64,000 nucleotides of DNA from positions 1 through 64,000 of the forward strand of contig CAOJJB010000009.1 of assembly GCA_948436975.1 (NCBI GenBank). Direction: 5' to 3'. Below, piece after piece: positions 32,546 through 42,373 of the stretch. This DNA comes from an uncultured Clostridium sp. (GTDB lineage Bacteria; Bacillota; Clostridia; TANB77; CAG-508). A program made the translations under genes and the position numbers. A model generated the notes under the pieces. That model saw only the letters and a list, made by a program, of their open reading frames with translations. It was not told the origin of the DNA and searched no databases. Numbering within the stretch: the first letter of the stretch is position 1; each line of letters begins with the position of its first letter.

Positions 32546-34148
32546 ATGCGTTCAGAGATAATAGAAGAATATATTAATAATTGCAAGAACACAGTTGCAA
32601 AAATAAATGTTTCTAGAAAAGAAATAGAATATGATAATGATATAATTCAACATAGAAAAATAAAAAATATTACAGGTGATGAAGAAATTGTTAGAGCTTA
32701 TATATTATCAAAACTGGTTAATGAACTAGGATATGAAAAATCTTCAATAGAAATTGAAAAAGAATATGATATAGGCAGACCAAAAGTTAATAAGCCAAGA
32801 ATAGATGTAATTGTAAGAGATAAAAAAGAAGATGCATTTTTGTATATGGAATTAAAAAGTCCTGATGAATATGAAAAAGATAAGGATGAGATAATTGAAA
32901 AACAATTATTTAATTTAGCATCTCAAGAACAAGGACAAGGTAAAAAAGTTAAATATCTTGTATTATACTCTATAGATATTAGTGAATCTAAAATCATAAG
33001 TGACAAATGTATGATTATTGATTATGAAAAATATAAAACTTTTGATGATTGGAAGAATGATAGAAACTATTCGGAAGATTTACCAGAGAAATATGGAAGT
33101 GTTCAAAAAGAACCATATATAAAAGGTGGAAAAAAAGACTTAGTAAAAGATTATAATCATAAAACTTTAGATTCAATGAGACAAAATCTACATAATGTAT
33201 TATGGGGGGGAGGGGGAACTGATGATAATGAAGTTTTTTCTTCGCTGACAAATATAATATTAGCCAAAATACAAGACGAAAGTGAAAAAAAGACAGGTGA
33301 AAAATATGATTTCCAAGTAATGTATTATAAAGATGATGATGACGATGAATCTGTTGAGACAAATCAACAATTATTTGAAAGAATAAATCAATTATATAGA
33401 AGAGCTCTTAAGCAAAGATTATATATAAATGATGCTGAAAAACTTGAAAAATCATTTGTTATAGATGAAAATAAGTTTTCATTAGAGTGTATTTGATACA
33501 ACAGAAAATAAATATATAAGATTATTTTTATATAAATATTTTAAAATTAAAGCTATTGTTTCATTACCTCAAGTTACATTTGCACCATATACTACAACTA
33601 AAACAAGTATATTATTTGCCCAGAAAAAAAGTAGTGAAGAAATAGAAAAATGGAATTTAGAATGGGATAAAGCATGTAAAGAATGGAATGACAAAAAAAC
33701 AAGAGCATTGAATATATTAGAAGTATATAAAGGAAAAAAGAATAAAGAAAAATTACCATCAATAAAATCTTTAAATATAGAAGAAGAAAAAAATATAATT
33801 TTAAATATTTTAAATAATTTAATTGATGATGGCATTGATCTTGATTTGACAGATATAATTAATAAATATGAAGAAGAAATAAAAGAGAATTGCTCTTTTG
33901 ATAAAGCTACTAAAGATGAATTTGGCTTTATTAATACAACTTGGGTATTTAATCAAGTTGCTCAAATTATTAATAATGATATATTTATGGCAGAAGTAGA
34001 AAATGTTGGATACAAAAGGAAAACTAAGGGACAACCTAAGAAAATGCCAAATGAATTATATAGGGAAAGCAAAAATGGAGAAATATTATATGATGATGGA
34101 TTAAAAGAGACTGTATTGGATTATTTAAGAGAAATAAAGTGGGATTAA
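32546..34148 (+). pseudogene. Type I/IIG-like restriction-modification gene, catalytic core deleted
   Basis: ATG 32546 follows GGGAGG. Residues about 80-115 carry a PD-(D/E)xK-like nuclease signature (RIDVIV, then YMELKSP). Next comes the N-terminal helical region of an N6-adenine methyltransferase (DNEVFSSLTNIILAKIQDES, ELFERINQLYRRALKQ, EKSFVIDENKFSLE). At about 33490 the frame breaks; the next frame runs NKYIRLFLYKYFKIKAIVSL, the part that normally follows the NPPY motif, and continues to TAA 34148. The SAM-binding and NPPY segments, around 200 residues, are missing. A clean internal deletion has therefore removed the active site. It precedes an intact hsdS by nine bases. Confidence 0.8.
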
Positions 34149-34157
34149 GGAGATACT

Positions 34158-35576
34158 ATGTCAATAAAAGTAATGAATATTAAATTAAATGATTTAGGAA
34201 AAGAAACTTCATTGAGAAGTGATGTTCAATACATTTTGTTTCAAAAAAATATAAAAAAAGACAAATATTATACATTTAAAGAATTATTTAGTTTTAGGAT
34301 AAATAATAGAGTTTGTGTTGACGATCTAGAAAAATTCAAATATTCTGAAATTGGAAATGTTGATAAAAATGGATATGTAGAACCTGTTGAATTAGATAAT
34401 AGCGAAAGAAAAATAGAAGATGATGACTATTATAAAAAAATAGATAAAGGAGACATTTTGAAAGCAGAAAAAAATGATATTTTGATTTCAAAAGTAAGAC
34501 CAAATTTAAAAAAATTTGTAAGGATTACTAAAGATAATGAAGAGATATATTATACAACTGCCTTTATACATCTAATTCCTAAAAAGTTAGAAACAATAAT
34601 ATACTATTTGCTTCGAGAGGAATTTTATAATAATTTGGTATCTATTACAAGAACAGGTAAAGGATATCCTACATTAAATGAAAAAGACTTAATTTATATG
34701 AAATTTAATAAAAAAAATGTTGATATTTTTTTAGAAAAAGAAGAAAAATATAACACATTTATTTTAAATTTAGAAAATAAAATCATTTTTTTGAAAAATA
34801 AAATACTTTCTGAAGAAGATGTTATTAACGAAATATTTAGAAAACATTTTAAATTTGATTATGATAATTTTTATAGATTAAGAAATAAAAAGTCATATAT
34901 GACAAATTTATTAAAATTTTCTGACAATCCAGATGTAAGAAATAGTGTTAAATTTCATAAAGAAGCATTGGATTTTGTATTTAATGAAATTAAGAAGTAT
35001 TCTAATAAGAAAATAAAAGATTTTTTATTCGAACCAATGTGTTTGGGAAAATCAATTTCACCAGAAGATTATAAAGAAGAACAACAATACTACTATATTT
35101 CTATGGCTGATATCAAAAAATATATGTTTGATAATGAAAATGCTAAAACCGTTTCTGAAAAATTCGCAAAAAATAATATCGAAAAAAGTGTAAAAAAAGG
35201 AGATATTCTACTAGCACGTTCAGGAGAGGGAACAATAGGTAAAGTAGCGATTATTGAAAAAGATTATAATGGAATTTTTGCGGATTTTATAATAAGGATA
35301 AGATTAAAAGAAAATTACAATAAAGAATTTGCATACTATTATTTCAGAAGTTTGTACTTTCAATTTATTGTTGAAACTTATAAAAAGGGATTAGGAAATA
35401 ATACTAATATTTTCCCTGTACAAATAAAAGATTTTCCAATTATAGATATTCCGTTAAAAGAGCAAGAAAAAATTGCAAACGAAATTAAAAATGCAATAGA
35501 AAAACAAAGAAAATTGAAATTAGAGATAGACTTATATCAAAATGAGATAAAAGAAAAATTACAGAAAGGAGTTTAA
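34158..35576 (+). CDS. hsdS: Type I restriction-modification specificity subunit
   Basis: 472 residues, ATG after AAGGAGAT. Two target-recognition domains (about 30-190 and 270-430) each followed by a conserved helix (ENKIIFLKNKILSEEDVI near 205-225 and a C-terminal EQEKIANEIKNAIEKQRKLK), the twofold HsdS plan. Motifs GDILKAEKNDILISKVRPNL and KGDILLARSGEGTIGKVAII are typical. Intact, although the methylase partner upstream is deleted. It may be a specificity reservoir or the relic of a dead system. Confidence 0.85.
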   Translation: MSIKVMNIKLNDLGKETSLRSDVQYILFQKNIKKDKYYTFKELFSFRINNRVCVDDLEKFKYSEIGNVDKNGYVEPVELDNSERKIEDDDYYKKIDKGDILKAEKNDILISKVRPNLKKFVRITKDNEEIYYTTAFIHLIPKKLETIIYYLLREEFYNNLVSITRTGKGYPTLNEKDLIYMKFNKKNVDIFLEKEEKYNTFILNLENKIIFLKNKILSEEDVINEIFRKHFKFDYDNFYRLRNKKSYMTNLLKFSDNPDVRNSVKFHKEALDFVFNEIKKYSNKKIKDFLFEPMCLGKSISPEDYKEEQQYYYISMADIKKYMFDNENAKTVSEKFAKNNIEKSVKKGDILLARSGEGTIGKVAIIEKDYNGIFADFIIRIRLKENYNKEFAYYYFRSLYFQFIVETYKKGLGNNTNIFPVQIKDFPIIDIPLKEQEKIANEIKNAIEKQRKLKLEIDLYQNEIKEKLQKGV

Positions 35577-35577
35577 A

Positions 35578-37383
35578 ATGAATTTTGAAAAATATGGAAT
35601 AGAAAGAGATAATATAAAGAATATATTAGGGTATATTGAAAGTGGACAAATAGCTATTCCTGAATTACAAAGACCGTTTGTGTGGAAGCCAAAACAAATT
35701 ACGGAATTGATTGAATCTTTATATAGTGGTTTACCAACAGGCTTTATTATTGTATGGTCAAATGAAAGTATAAAACTTAAAGATGGATCTACTTCAATTG
35801 GAAAGAAAATTATTATTGATGGACAACAAAGAATTACTGCACTTAGAGCTGTATTGCTGGGACAAGCAGTAATTACTTCTGAATATAATGAAAGAAATTT
35901 TCAAGTTGCATATAATCCTTTTACTGAGAAGTTTGAAACATATAAACCGTTACATGACAAAAGTTCAAAGTGGATAAGTGATATATCAATTTTCTTTAAT
36001 AATAATAGCTATAGTGATACTTTAAAATTTGTTAGAAAGTTTGTATCTGAAAATTCAGATATGACTGATGATGAATTACTTGAAAAAATTGATAAGCTAA
36101 AGAAAATTGCAGATAGAGAAATTGGTGTTGTAAATTTAAGCCCAAGATTATCAATTTCAGAAGCTACTAATATTTTTAATTTGATGAATAGTAAAGGAAC
36201 AAGATTAGGACAAGAAGACTATATAATGGCTAAATTATCGTCTGATGAAAAATATGATGGATATTATTTGTGGAAAACGATTGATTATTTTTGTAAAGGT
36301 ATGCATGATAAGAAGTATATAAAAGAAATAAAACAAAAAGATCCAGATTTTTTTAATACAGAATATTATGATGCTATTAAATGGGTGGAAAAATATAATA
36401 GTAATATTTATATTCCAACATATAATGATATTCTTAGAGTTAGTTATGCAACAGTTTTTAATGAAGGAATTCTAAAGAAATTATCGGACTTATTGGACGG
36501 AAGAGATTTTAAAACAAAATCAAATGAAGAAAATGTAGCAAAAGAAACGTTTAAAAAATTAAAAAAAGGATTATTCTTTTGTGTTAATGAGCATAATTTT
36601 AAACAATTTAATTTATTTATCGAAGGGACAGGTTTTAAATATTATAAATTAATTAATTCACAATCTTCATTAAATAGTGCATATGTTATGTATTTAAATA
36701 TAAGAAATAACAATTTAATAAGTAAAATTGAAATATGTAGTTATATTCAAAAATGGTATATAATGTCAATTCTTACAGGAAGATATTCATCTTCAAGTGA
36801 GTCTATGCTAGATCAAGATGTTAGACGTATTAATGAAAGAGGATTTATTGAATATTTTAAAGAGCTAGAAAGTACACAATTAAATAATGAATATTGGAAT
36901 ACATTGTTAATTCATTCATTAGAGTCAAGCTCATCATTAACTTCTGCATATTTAGTATATTTAGCTGCTCAGATAAAAAATCAAGCAAATTCTTTATTTT
37001 CTTCAACGATAACAGTTGATTCGATTGTAAAGATAAAAGGAGATGTGCATCATATTTTTCCCAAAGAGCATCTTACTCATAATGGAATAATTGCTAAAGA
37101 AAGAATTAATCAAGTTTGTAATTATGCATACATAGATACAAATGTTAATATAGATATAAGTGATGATTCTCCAAAAGAATATTTTAATTATGTATTAGAA
37201 AATAGTACACCTAATAATACAATGGGATATGTGAAATCTGATAAAGATTTTTACAAAAATCTTGAAGATAATTGCATACCAAAAGAAGTATTAAATTATG
37301 ATTCTAAAAATTATGAATCTTTTTTAAAGAAGAGAAGGATACTAATTTCAAAGTATATTAAAGATTATTATGAATCATTATAA
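35578..37383 (+). CDS. DUF262-DUF1524 protein (GmrSD-like defence nuclease)
   Basis: 601 residues, one base after hsdS (AAGGAG upstream). N-terminal DUF262 ParB-like domain with AIPELQRPFVWKPKQITELI and the nucleotide-binding motif IIDGQQRITAL (near residue 80). C-terminal DUF1524 HNH-type nuclease with DVHHIFPKEHL near residue 490. GmrSD and relatives use this pair to cleave modified phage DNA; others act with R-M or abortive systems. Intact and co-transcribed with hsdS, which suggests they once worked with the now-deleted methylase. Confidence 0.85.
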   Translation: MNFEKYGIERDNIKNILGYIESGQIAIPELQRPFVWKPKQITELIESLYSGLPTGFIIVWSNESIKLKDGSTSIGKKIIIDGQQRITALRAVLLGQAVITSEYNERNFQVAYNPFTEKFETYKPLHDKSSKWISDISIFFNNNSYSDTLKFVRKFVSENSDMTDDELLEKIDKLKKIADREIGVVNLSPRLSISEATNIFNLMNSKGTRLGQEDYIMAKLSSDEKYDGYYLWKTIDYFCKGMHDKKYIKEIKQKDPDFFNTEYYDAIKWVEKYNSNIYIPTYNDILRVSYATVFNEGILKKLSDLLDGRDFKTKSNEENVAKETFKKLKKGLFFCVNEHNFKQFNLFIEGTGFKYYKLINSQSSLNSAYVMYLNIRNNNLISKIEICSYIQKWYIMSILTGRYSSSSESMLDQDVRRINERGFIEYFKELESTQLNNEYWNTLLIHSLESSSSLTSAYLVYLAAQIKNQANSLFSSTITVDSIVKIKGDVHHIFPKEHLTHNGIIAKERINQVCNYAYIDTNVNIDISDDSPKEYFNYVLENSTPNNTMGYVKSDKDFYKNLEDNCIPKEVLNYDSKNYESFLKKRRILISKYIKDYYESL

Positions 37384-37416
37384 ATTGTTATTAAAAATAT
37401 AAAAATTTAAACTAAA

Positions 37417-37468
37417 GAAAAGCAAGATATGAATGTATAATAAATACAGGAGTATTTTGCTTTTCTTA
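37417..37468 (+). terminator. Terminator behind the defence operon
   Basis: AGAAAAGCAA (about 37417) pairs with TTGCTTTTCT (about 37457) around a longer AT-rich loop. Confidence 0.55.
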
Positions 37469-37484
37469 ATAAGGAGAAATTAAT

Positions 37485-38438
37485 TTGAAAAAAGAAATTG
37501 AAACAGATATAACGGCAGAAGATATTTTAAATGTACTTGGTACTGAAAATAGTGAAGAAAAAATATATAAACTATTAGAATTTTTAACGAAAGATCGATT
37601 AAATGAATTAAAGGAAATTTTTAGAAATCTTTGTAAAAGCAAATGTATAGTTCCTTTAAGAAAAAGTACTAGTAAAAATATTAAGAAATTATATTTACTC
37701 AACGATGAAAATTGCATAAAGAAAGTTCTCATTTGTTAAATCAATCGTATATGACTATAAAGAATGTGCAAAAATTAGTTAAAAATAATAGTTTAGTAGA
37801 TTCAAATACATTAATAAGATCTTCTTTTGAAAATCTTATTATGGGAATGATGATATACTTAGATTCTAACGTATATGAAGAATTTAAAAAATTGGGATTG
37901 AGAGGTGAAGATAGAGTTTATACTAAACAGTAAAAGATTAGAAATCTTTTTAAGGCGAAACTAAAAATTATAGATCAAGATATGTTTGGTTATATGAGCA
38001 ATAGACAAATTCAGAAGTTGCTAGATGAATATTATGATAAGTTATGTTTGTTTATGCACAGTACTTTAGTTGTAAATGAAATGGTTAAAGGCACTTTAAA
38101 TAGTGATGAAGATTTGTTTTTAATGATAGCCAAACAAAATATGTACTTTTTAGAGATTTTATTAAATTGTTGTTTAAAGTATGTCTCTAATGACGATAGC
38201 AATTCAATTGGATTTGAGTATATGTTTGTAGTATTGTATATTTTAATATCTGATATTAATAGAGAAAAATATACAAAAGAGTATTTAAGTAAGTATAGTG
38301 GTTTATTGTATGAAGATATAAATAAAACAAAGTAATAATGATTTAAAGCTACTTCAAGAAGAAATGAAAAAATTGGATAAGCTTGTAAAAGAGAATCCAG
38401 TTGCTGTTATTGAATTTTTAGAAAGTTTTTTAAAGTAA
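37485..38438 (+). pseudogene. Decayed DUF5677-like gene
   Basis: TTG 37485 follows AAGGAG. Four pieces belong together: 37485-37700 (TAEDILNVLGTENSEEKIYK), then after a frameshift near 37710 HKESSHLLNQSYMTIKNVQK and RSSFENLIMGMMIYLD, then in-frame TAA 37931, IRNLFKAKLKIIDQDMFGYM, and after a second frameshift at 38331 NNDLKLLQEEMKKLDKL ending TAA 38438. The helix pattern and the C..HST-like segment LFMHSTLVV resemble DUF5677-type proteins of mobile elements. Three lesions: not functional. Family assignment is tentative. Confidence 0.6.
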
Positions 38439-38450
38439 GGAAGATAAATA

Positions 38451-38678
38451 ATGAAGAATGATAAGAGAGACAATTTTACATATGCAGTAAAAAATAAATT
38501 AGCCAAAAGAGTAGCAATTGAATTAAAAATTGAGAATATTACTTTTGATTATTTAAGGCAAAAATTGTGTCAATGTTTATATTTTTCTCCAAGAAAATAT
38601 GATAGCTGGACGCTTAATGAATGAATATATGAACAAGATGTTTCTAAATACGCAGCTTGGAAAATATGGAAAATATGA
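38451..38678 (+). pseudogene. Fragment of a small unknown gene
   Basis: ATG 38451 after AAGGAAG opens 57 codons (NFTYAVKNKLAKRVAIELKI) to TGA 38622, and the frame goes on IYEQDVSKYAAWKIWKI to a second TGA 38676. A short basic protein that has acquired a stop. Nothing coding was seen from 38679 to 38879. Confidence 0.4.
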
Positions 38679-38879
38679 CATAAAAAATTCAATGAGGACA
38701 ATTTATTTGCTAAAGATAGATGAAGTATTGCTTGAAATTATGATAATTGAATAAAAAAGCAATAGTTATACCAAAAACTAAAAAAAGCTTTAAATCTTAT
38801 AAAAATACCAATCAATCTAATTAAATATTTTTATATAAACTAATCACTAAATTTCAAAAGAATAAATTATAATAAAAGG

Positions 38880-39116
38880 TTAATCTTGTTCAGCAGTATC
38901 GAAAATAGAATCAGAAAAGAATTCTTGTAAAGTAATATTAAAACCATTACAAATATGTAATAAAGTATCAAGTTTCAAAAGTTCAGTTTTACCAGACATA
39001 AAAGTGCTTAAAGTAGAACAAGGGATACCTGAATACTTACATAAATCCCACATTTTCATATTATTTAACTTCAAATAATATTTTATTCTATTTCTAATTG
39101 CATTTGATAATTTCAT
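38880..39116 (-). CDS. XRE-family HTH protein
   Basis: 78 residues read leftward from 39116 (GAGGTG upstream). IKYYLKLNNMKMWDLCKYSG followed by STLSTFMSGKTELLKLDTLL is a classical helix-turn-helix close to Cro/C1-like proteins of clostridia (the LHICNGFNITLQEFF end is typical). It stands upstream of the secretion locus and divergent from 39290. Confidence 0.85.
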   Translation of the reverse strand: MKLSNAIRNRIKYYLKLNNMKMWDLCKYSGIPCSTLSTFMSGKTELLKLDTLLHICNGFNITLQEFFSDSIFDTAEQD

Positions 39117-39289
39117 AAAAACACCTCATAATAATTTATATAAAAATGATAACAAATTAATATAAAACATTACTTTGGTGTGTTGAAATGAATACAAAAT
39201 ATTTTAACAAAATTTAATATAATAAAATAGTTTGGGCTATTGAAAAAAAATAATATATATGTTAAAATTTCAGAAAAAAGGAGAAAATT

Positions 39290-39610
39290 ATGGAAAAAGT
39301 AGAAAATACAAAAAAAACATTTGAAGAATTAAAAAAGGAATATTTAGAAGAACCAAGAATACCAATTATGAAGTATTTAACATCAGAATTATTAGAAATT
39401 TTCAATAAACTAGAAATAAAAATTGAAGACAAATTGTATACAGAATATGAATATGATTTGGTTGATGAAAGCATTTTAGAATATTATGTAGATGAAACAG
39501 ATCCAAAATGCGAACCACAAAAGAAATTGAGTGAAAAGAATGTTACATCTGAACAATATCAAAAAATATTAGATATTTTTTCTCAAATTGTTCAAGATTA
39601 TAATTTATAA
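39290..39610 (+). CDS. Small acidic hypothetical, related to the gene at 22038
   Basis: 106 residues, ATG after AAGGAG. The segment YLTSELLEIFNKLEIKIEDK plus LYTEYEYDLV matches the equivalent part of the protein at 22038-22445. No domain or function known. Closed by its own hairpin, so not part of the pilin operon. Confidence 0.7.
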   Translation: MEKVENTKKTFEELKKEYLEEPRIPIMKYLTSELLEIFNKLEIKIEDKLYTEYEYDLVDESILEYYVDETDPKCEPQKKLSEKNVTSEQYQKILDIFSQIVQDYNL

Positions 39611-39639
39611 TAAATCAAAAAAATTGAAAATAATAAAAG

Positions 39640-39672
39640 GAAGTGCATATAGTTAATTAACATATGCACTTC
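39640..39672 (+). terminator. Hairpin terminator
   Basis: GAAGTGCATAT-type stem (39640-39650) with its complement at 39662-39672; the following T tract is short. Confidence 0.6.
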
Positions 39673-39830
39673 TATTATTGTAAAAAATTATCTATAATCT
39701 TATATTCTTATATAATCAATAAGTATCTATATATAAAAGTAAATTGTAAAGTAAAATACTTATAAATTTAACAATACTATTTACAAAAAACGACATATAA
39801 GTTAATATAAAGGTAAATATAAGAGAAAAG

Positions 39831-39859
39831 TTGAAAATACACTAAAAAAATGTTATAAT
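39831..39859 (+). promoter_or_regulatory. Promoter of the pilin operon
   Basis: TTGAAA (39831-39836), 17 bases, TATAAT (39854-39859), 37 bases before the first pilin start. No gene lies between 39611 and 39895 apart from this and the terminator. Confidence 0.7.
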
Positions 39860-39895
39860 TAGACTATAAGTGTAGATAAAACGGAGGACAAAAAT

Positions 39896-40387
39896 ATGAA
39901 AAATAAAATAATAAGCATTGTTTTAATATTAATAATATCAATATCTGTATTTCAAAACTATATATATGCAGCAACAGCAAAAAATATTGTTGATACAAAT
40001 AATATTATAAATATTAGTAAAAAAGAAGATAAAAAGGATAAAGATAAAAAAGAAGATAAAGATAAATCAGATGATAAATCAGAAGGTGCAAGTTTTGATT
40101 GGAATGCAAAAAAAGAAGAATTAATGACAAGTGAAGGGGATGAAGAAGTTCTTGACCCAATCAATGATATTGCAGGTACAGCTATAACAATCACGCAAAT
40201 AATTGCTATAGGAGTTGCTATTATTATGCTTATAGTATTAGCTATGAAATATATGTTATCAGCACCAGGAGATAAAGCAACAATAAAGAAACATGCTGTA
40301 GTTTATATAATAGGAGCAATAGTAATGTTTTCATGTACAGGAATATTAGAAATAATAAGAAAACTTTCAACAGCACTTGAAGATTAA
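39896..40387 (+). CDS. TrbC/VirB2-like pilin 1
   Basis: 163 residues. Signal peptide (residues 4-24), then a lysine/aspartate-rich linker (about 43-68) unique to this copy, and two membrane helices (about 100-118 and 130-152) around the short loop AMKYMLSAPGDKATIKKH. This is the TrbC/VirB2 pilin plan, in which processed subunits polymerise into a conjugative pilus or surface fibre. First of five consecutive pilin genes under one promoter. Confidence 0.8.
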   Translation: MKNKIISIVLILIISISVFQNYIYAATAKNIVDTNNIINISKKEDKKDKDKKEDKDKSDDKSEGASFDWNAKKEELMTSEGDEEVLDPINDIAGTAITITQIIAIGVAIIMLIVLAMKYMLSAPGDKATIKKHAVVYIIGAIVMFSCTGILEIIRKLSTALED

Positions 40388-40408
40388 GATTATTGAGGAG
40401 GGATAGTA

Positions 40409-40822
40409 ATGAAAATAAATATAAAAAAGATTATAGTATTTTTGCTTTTATTCATCTTAATAATCTCAACATTTACACTTACTGCAAATGCTGACGATGA
40501 AAAAGCTAGTGATGAATATAGTAGTAAGATGGGGGAATTAGTTAAAGGAACTTGGTCAGACACTACTAATGCAAGTGAGAAAGTTTCCAATATATTAACT
40601 ACAATTATAGTTGGAGTAAAAATTGCAGCTGTTGCAATAGCCATTATTATGTTATTGACAATTGGAATGAAATATGTAGTATCAGCACCAGGAGATAGAG
40701 CAGATATTAAGAAAAGTGCAATTGTTTATATAGTAGGAGCATTTGTACTATTTGGTGTATCAGGAATATTAACTATAATAGAAAAAGTATCTAAAGTAAT
40801 CAATGTTACTGAAAGTGAGTAA
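40409..40822 (+). CDS. TrbC/VirB2-like pilin 2
   Basis: 137 residues, ATG after GAGGAGGG. Signal peptide about 8-27, short acidic linker, two helices around GMKYVVSAPGDRADIKKSA. The loop is nearly identical to pilins 1, 3 and 4, while the mature N-termini differ. Same family and operon as its neighbours. Confidence 0.8.
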   Translation: MKINIKKIIVFLLLFILIISTFTLTANADDEKASDEYSSKMGELVKGTWSDTTNASEKVSNILTTIIVGVKIAAVAIAIIMLLTIGMKYVVSAPGDRADIKKSAIVYIVGAFVLFGVSGILTIIEKVSKVINVTESE

Positions 40823-40857
40823 TAAAAATATTATAGTAACTATAGAGAGGAGACAAT

Positions 40858-41268
40858 ATGAATAAAAATCTAAAAACAATTATTATAAAAATAACTTTAA
40901 TAATTTCAATAATTATACTAATAATAAGTGCTTTTTCGAATGTACAAGCAGCAGAAGAAGACAAGAAATCAAATGATAATTTTGATACAACAATGTTTAA
41001 TGACAAAGAAGAAGAAACAGAAGTAGATGATTTGATAAATAATTCAACAGGAACAATTGTTGCAGTTCTTAGAGTAGCATCAGTAGCAATAGCTATAATA
41101 ATGTTATTAGTAATAGCTATGAAATATATGATTTCTTCTGCAGGAGATAGAGCAGATATTAAGAAACATGCAGTTGCATATGTAACAGGAGCTTTCATTT
41201 TGTTTGGTGCAGCACAGATTATAGCAATATTAGTAGATGTTTCTAGTAAATTATTTGAAGAAGAATAA
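40858..41268 (+). CDS. TrbC/VirB2-like pilin 3
   Basis: 136 residues, ATG after GAGAGGAG. Signal peptide about 8-29 (ending VQAAEE), acidic linker, helices around AMKYMISSAGDRADIKKHA. Paralogue of pilins 1, 2 and 4. Confidence 0.8.
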   Translation: MNKNLKTIIIKITLIISIIILIISAFSNVQAAEEDKKSNDNFDTTMFNDKEEETEVDDLINNSTGTIVAVLRVASVAIAIIMLLVIAMKYMISSAGDRADIKKHAVAYVTGAFILFGAAQIIAILVDVSSKLFEEE

Positions 41269-41322
41269 CTTAAATAACTATTATGAATAATGATTAAAAG
41301 ATAGAAATAAAGGAATGATTTT

Positions 41323-41700
41323 ATGAAAAGAAAGATTATAAAAATACTAGTATTAATATTATGTTGTACATTAATTATATCAGTAGTGAGTCTAGCAGAT
41401 AGCACTGAAAGTGGAGTAAAAAATTTTAAAGGAACAATAAGTTCAGAAGCGGATACTTCAAAAGATGTGATTATAAAATTAATTGCAACAATATTAAATA
41501 TAATAAGAATAGTTGGTATGGCAATTGCAATTATTATGCTTATGACTGTTGCATGTAAATATATAATAGCTTCAGCTGGAGATAGAGCAGATATAAAAAA
41601 ATATGCTATGAATTATGTAATAGGTGCACTAGTTTTATTTGGAGCCTCAGGTATTGTAACTTTAGCTAAAAACTTTATTGAAGAGAGTTTTGAAAGTTAA
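41323..41700 (+). CDS. TrbC/VirB2-like pilin 4
   Basis: 125 residues, the shortest copy; signal peptide about 5-24, linker with NFKGTISSEADTSKD, helices around CKYIIASAGDRADIKKYA. Its stop overlaps the region just before the ribosome site of pilin 5. Confidence 0.8.
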   Translation: MKRKIIKILVLILCCTLIISVVSLADSTESGVKNFKGTISSEADTSKDVIIKLIATILNIIRIVGMAIAIIMLMTVACKYIIASAGDRADIKKYAMNYVIGALVLFGASGIVTLAKNFIEESFES

Positions 41701-41720
41701 TGAAAAGGAGGAATAATTAT

Positions 41721-42140
41721 ATGAAAAAAATAGTTTCTATATTATTATGTATAATATTAATTAGTGCAGTATTTGGTATAAATGATGTATATGCTGATGG
41801 AAAAAAAGAAGACAAGAAAAAGGAAACTACAGATGTTACAGATCCTACATCTGTTATATCTAGTATGGAAGATGTAAAAGATAATATGGCAAGCACAGAT
41901 AACAGTATAGCGGATATTATAAACACAGCTATTGGATTATTACAAATTACTGGTACAGGTATTTCTATAATAGTAGTGTCAATATTAGGTATAAAATATT
42001 TATTAGCAAGTCCATCAGAAAAAGCGGATACAAAAAAATCAATTTTACCAATAATAATAGGATGTGCATTATTGTTTGGGGCAGTAAATCTAATAAGTGC
42101 TATTAGTAATTTTGCAAATAATGTATTTTCAAGTGATTAA
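41721..42140 (+). CDS. TrbC/VirB2-like pilin 5
   Basis: 139 residues from ATG 41721 (AAAGGAGG upstream; an ATG at 41700 overlaps pilin 4 and has no site). Signal peptide 1-24, basic linker, helices around GIKYLLASPSEKADTKKSI. The loop departs from the APGDRAD form, so it is a more distant member. A terminator follows. Confidence 0.8.
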   Translation: MKKIVSILLCIILISAVFGINDVYADGKKEDKKKETTDVTDPTSVISSMEDVKDNMASTDNSIADIINTAIGLLQITGTGISIIVVSILGIKYLLASPSEKADTKKSILPIIIGCALLFGAVNLISAISNFANNVFSSD

Positions 42141-42155
42141 TAATAAAAGTGTTTA

Positions 42156-42186
42156 AAAGAAGCTGATTATAAAAATTAGCTTCTTT
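42156..42186 (+). terminator. Terminator of the five-pilin operon
   Basis: AAAGAAGCT (42156-42164) pairs with AGCTTCTTT (42178-42186), followed by T residues. Confidence 0.75.
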
Positions 42187-42297
42187 TTTATATAAATGAT
42201 AAATATTATTATAATAAATATATAAAAAAACAGTTTAAAATTAGTTGTTGAAATTTGTTACAATTGTATTAAAAATAGCAAATATTCAATAAAAATG

Positions 42298-42326
42298 TTG
42301 AAAAAAAACGCTATATTGAGTATAAT
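42298..42326 (+). promoter_or_regulatory. Promoter of the core secretion operon
   Basis: TTGAAA (42298-42303), exactly 17 bases, TATAAT (42321-42326). It gives the sixth pilin and the following structural genes their own transcription start. Confidence 0.75.
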
Positions 42327-42373
42327 TAATATAATAGTATTAATATGCCAAAAAGATAGGAGGCGATATTTAT

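Noticed and set aside
33205-33222. G-rich run as a quadruplex or regulatory site
   Set aside because: It is one short run encoding consecutive glycines in the broken restriction gene; there are no four spaced G-tracts.
27820-38335. Stop-codon recoding to explain the many in-frame stops
   Set aside because: TAA, TAG and TGA all occur as internal stops, mainly in genes that also carry other lesions, while the same codons end intact genes normally. Decay is the simpler explanation.
40806-41405. Open minus-strand frames across the pilin and VirB6 genes (also 47226-47807, 51739-52020, 56958-57341)
   Set aside because: They are antisense to clearly coding genes, rich in Ile/Leu/Ser as expected from reversed AT-rich codons, and lack ribosome sites.
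39896-42140. The five pilin genes as fragments of one broken gene
   Set aside because: Each has its own ribosome site, signal peptide and complete pair of membrane helices.
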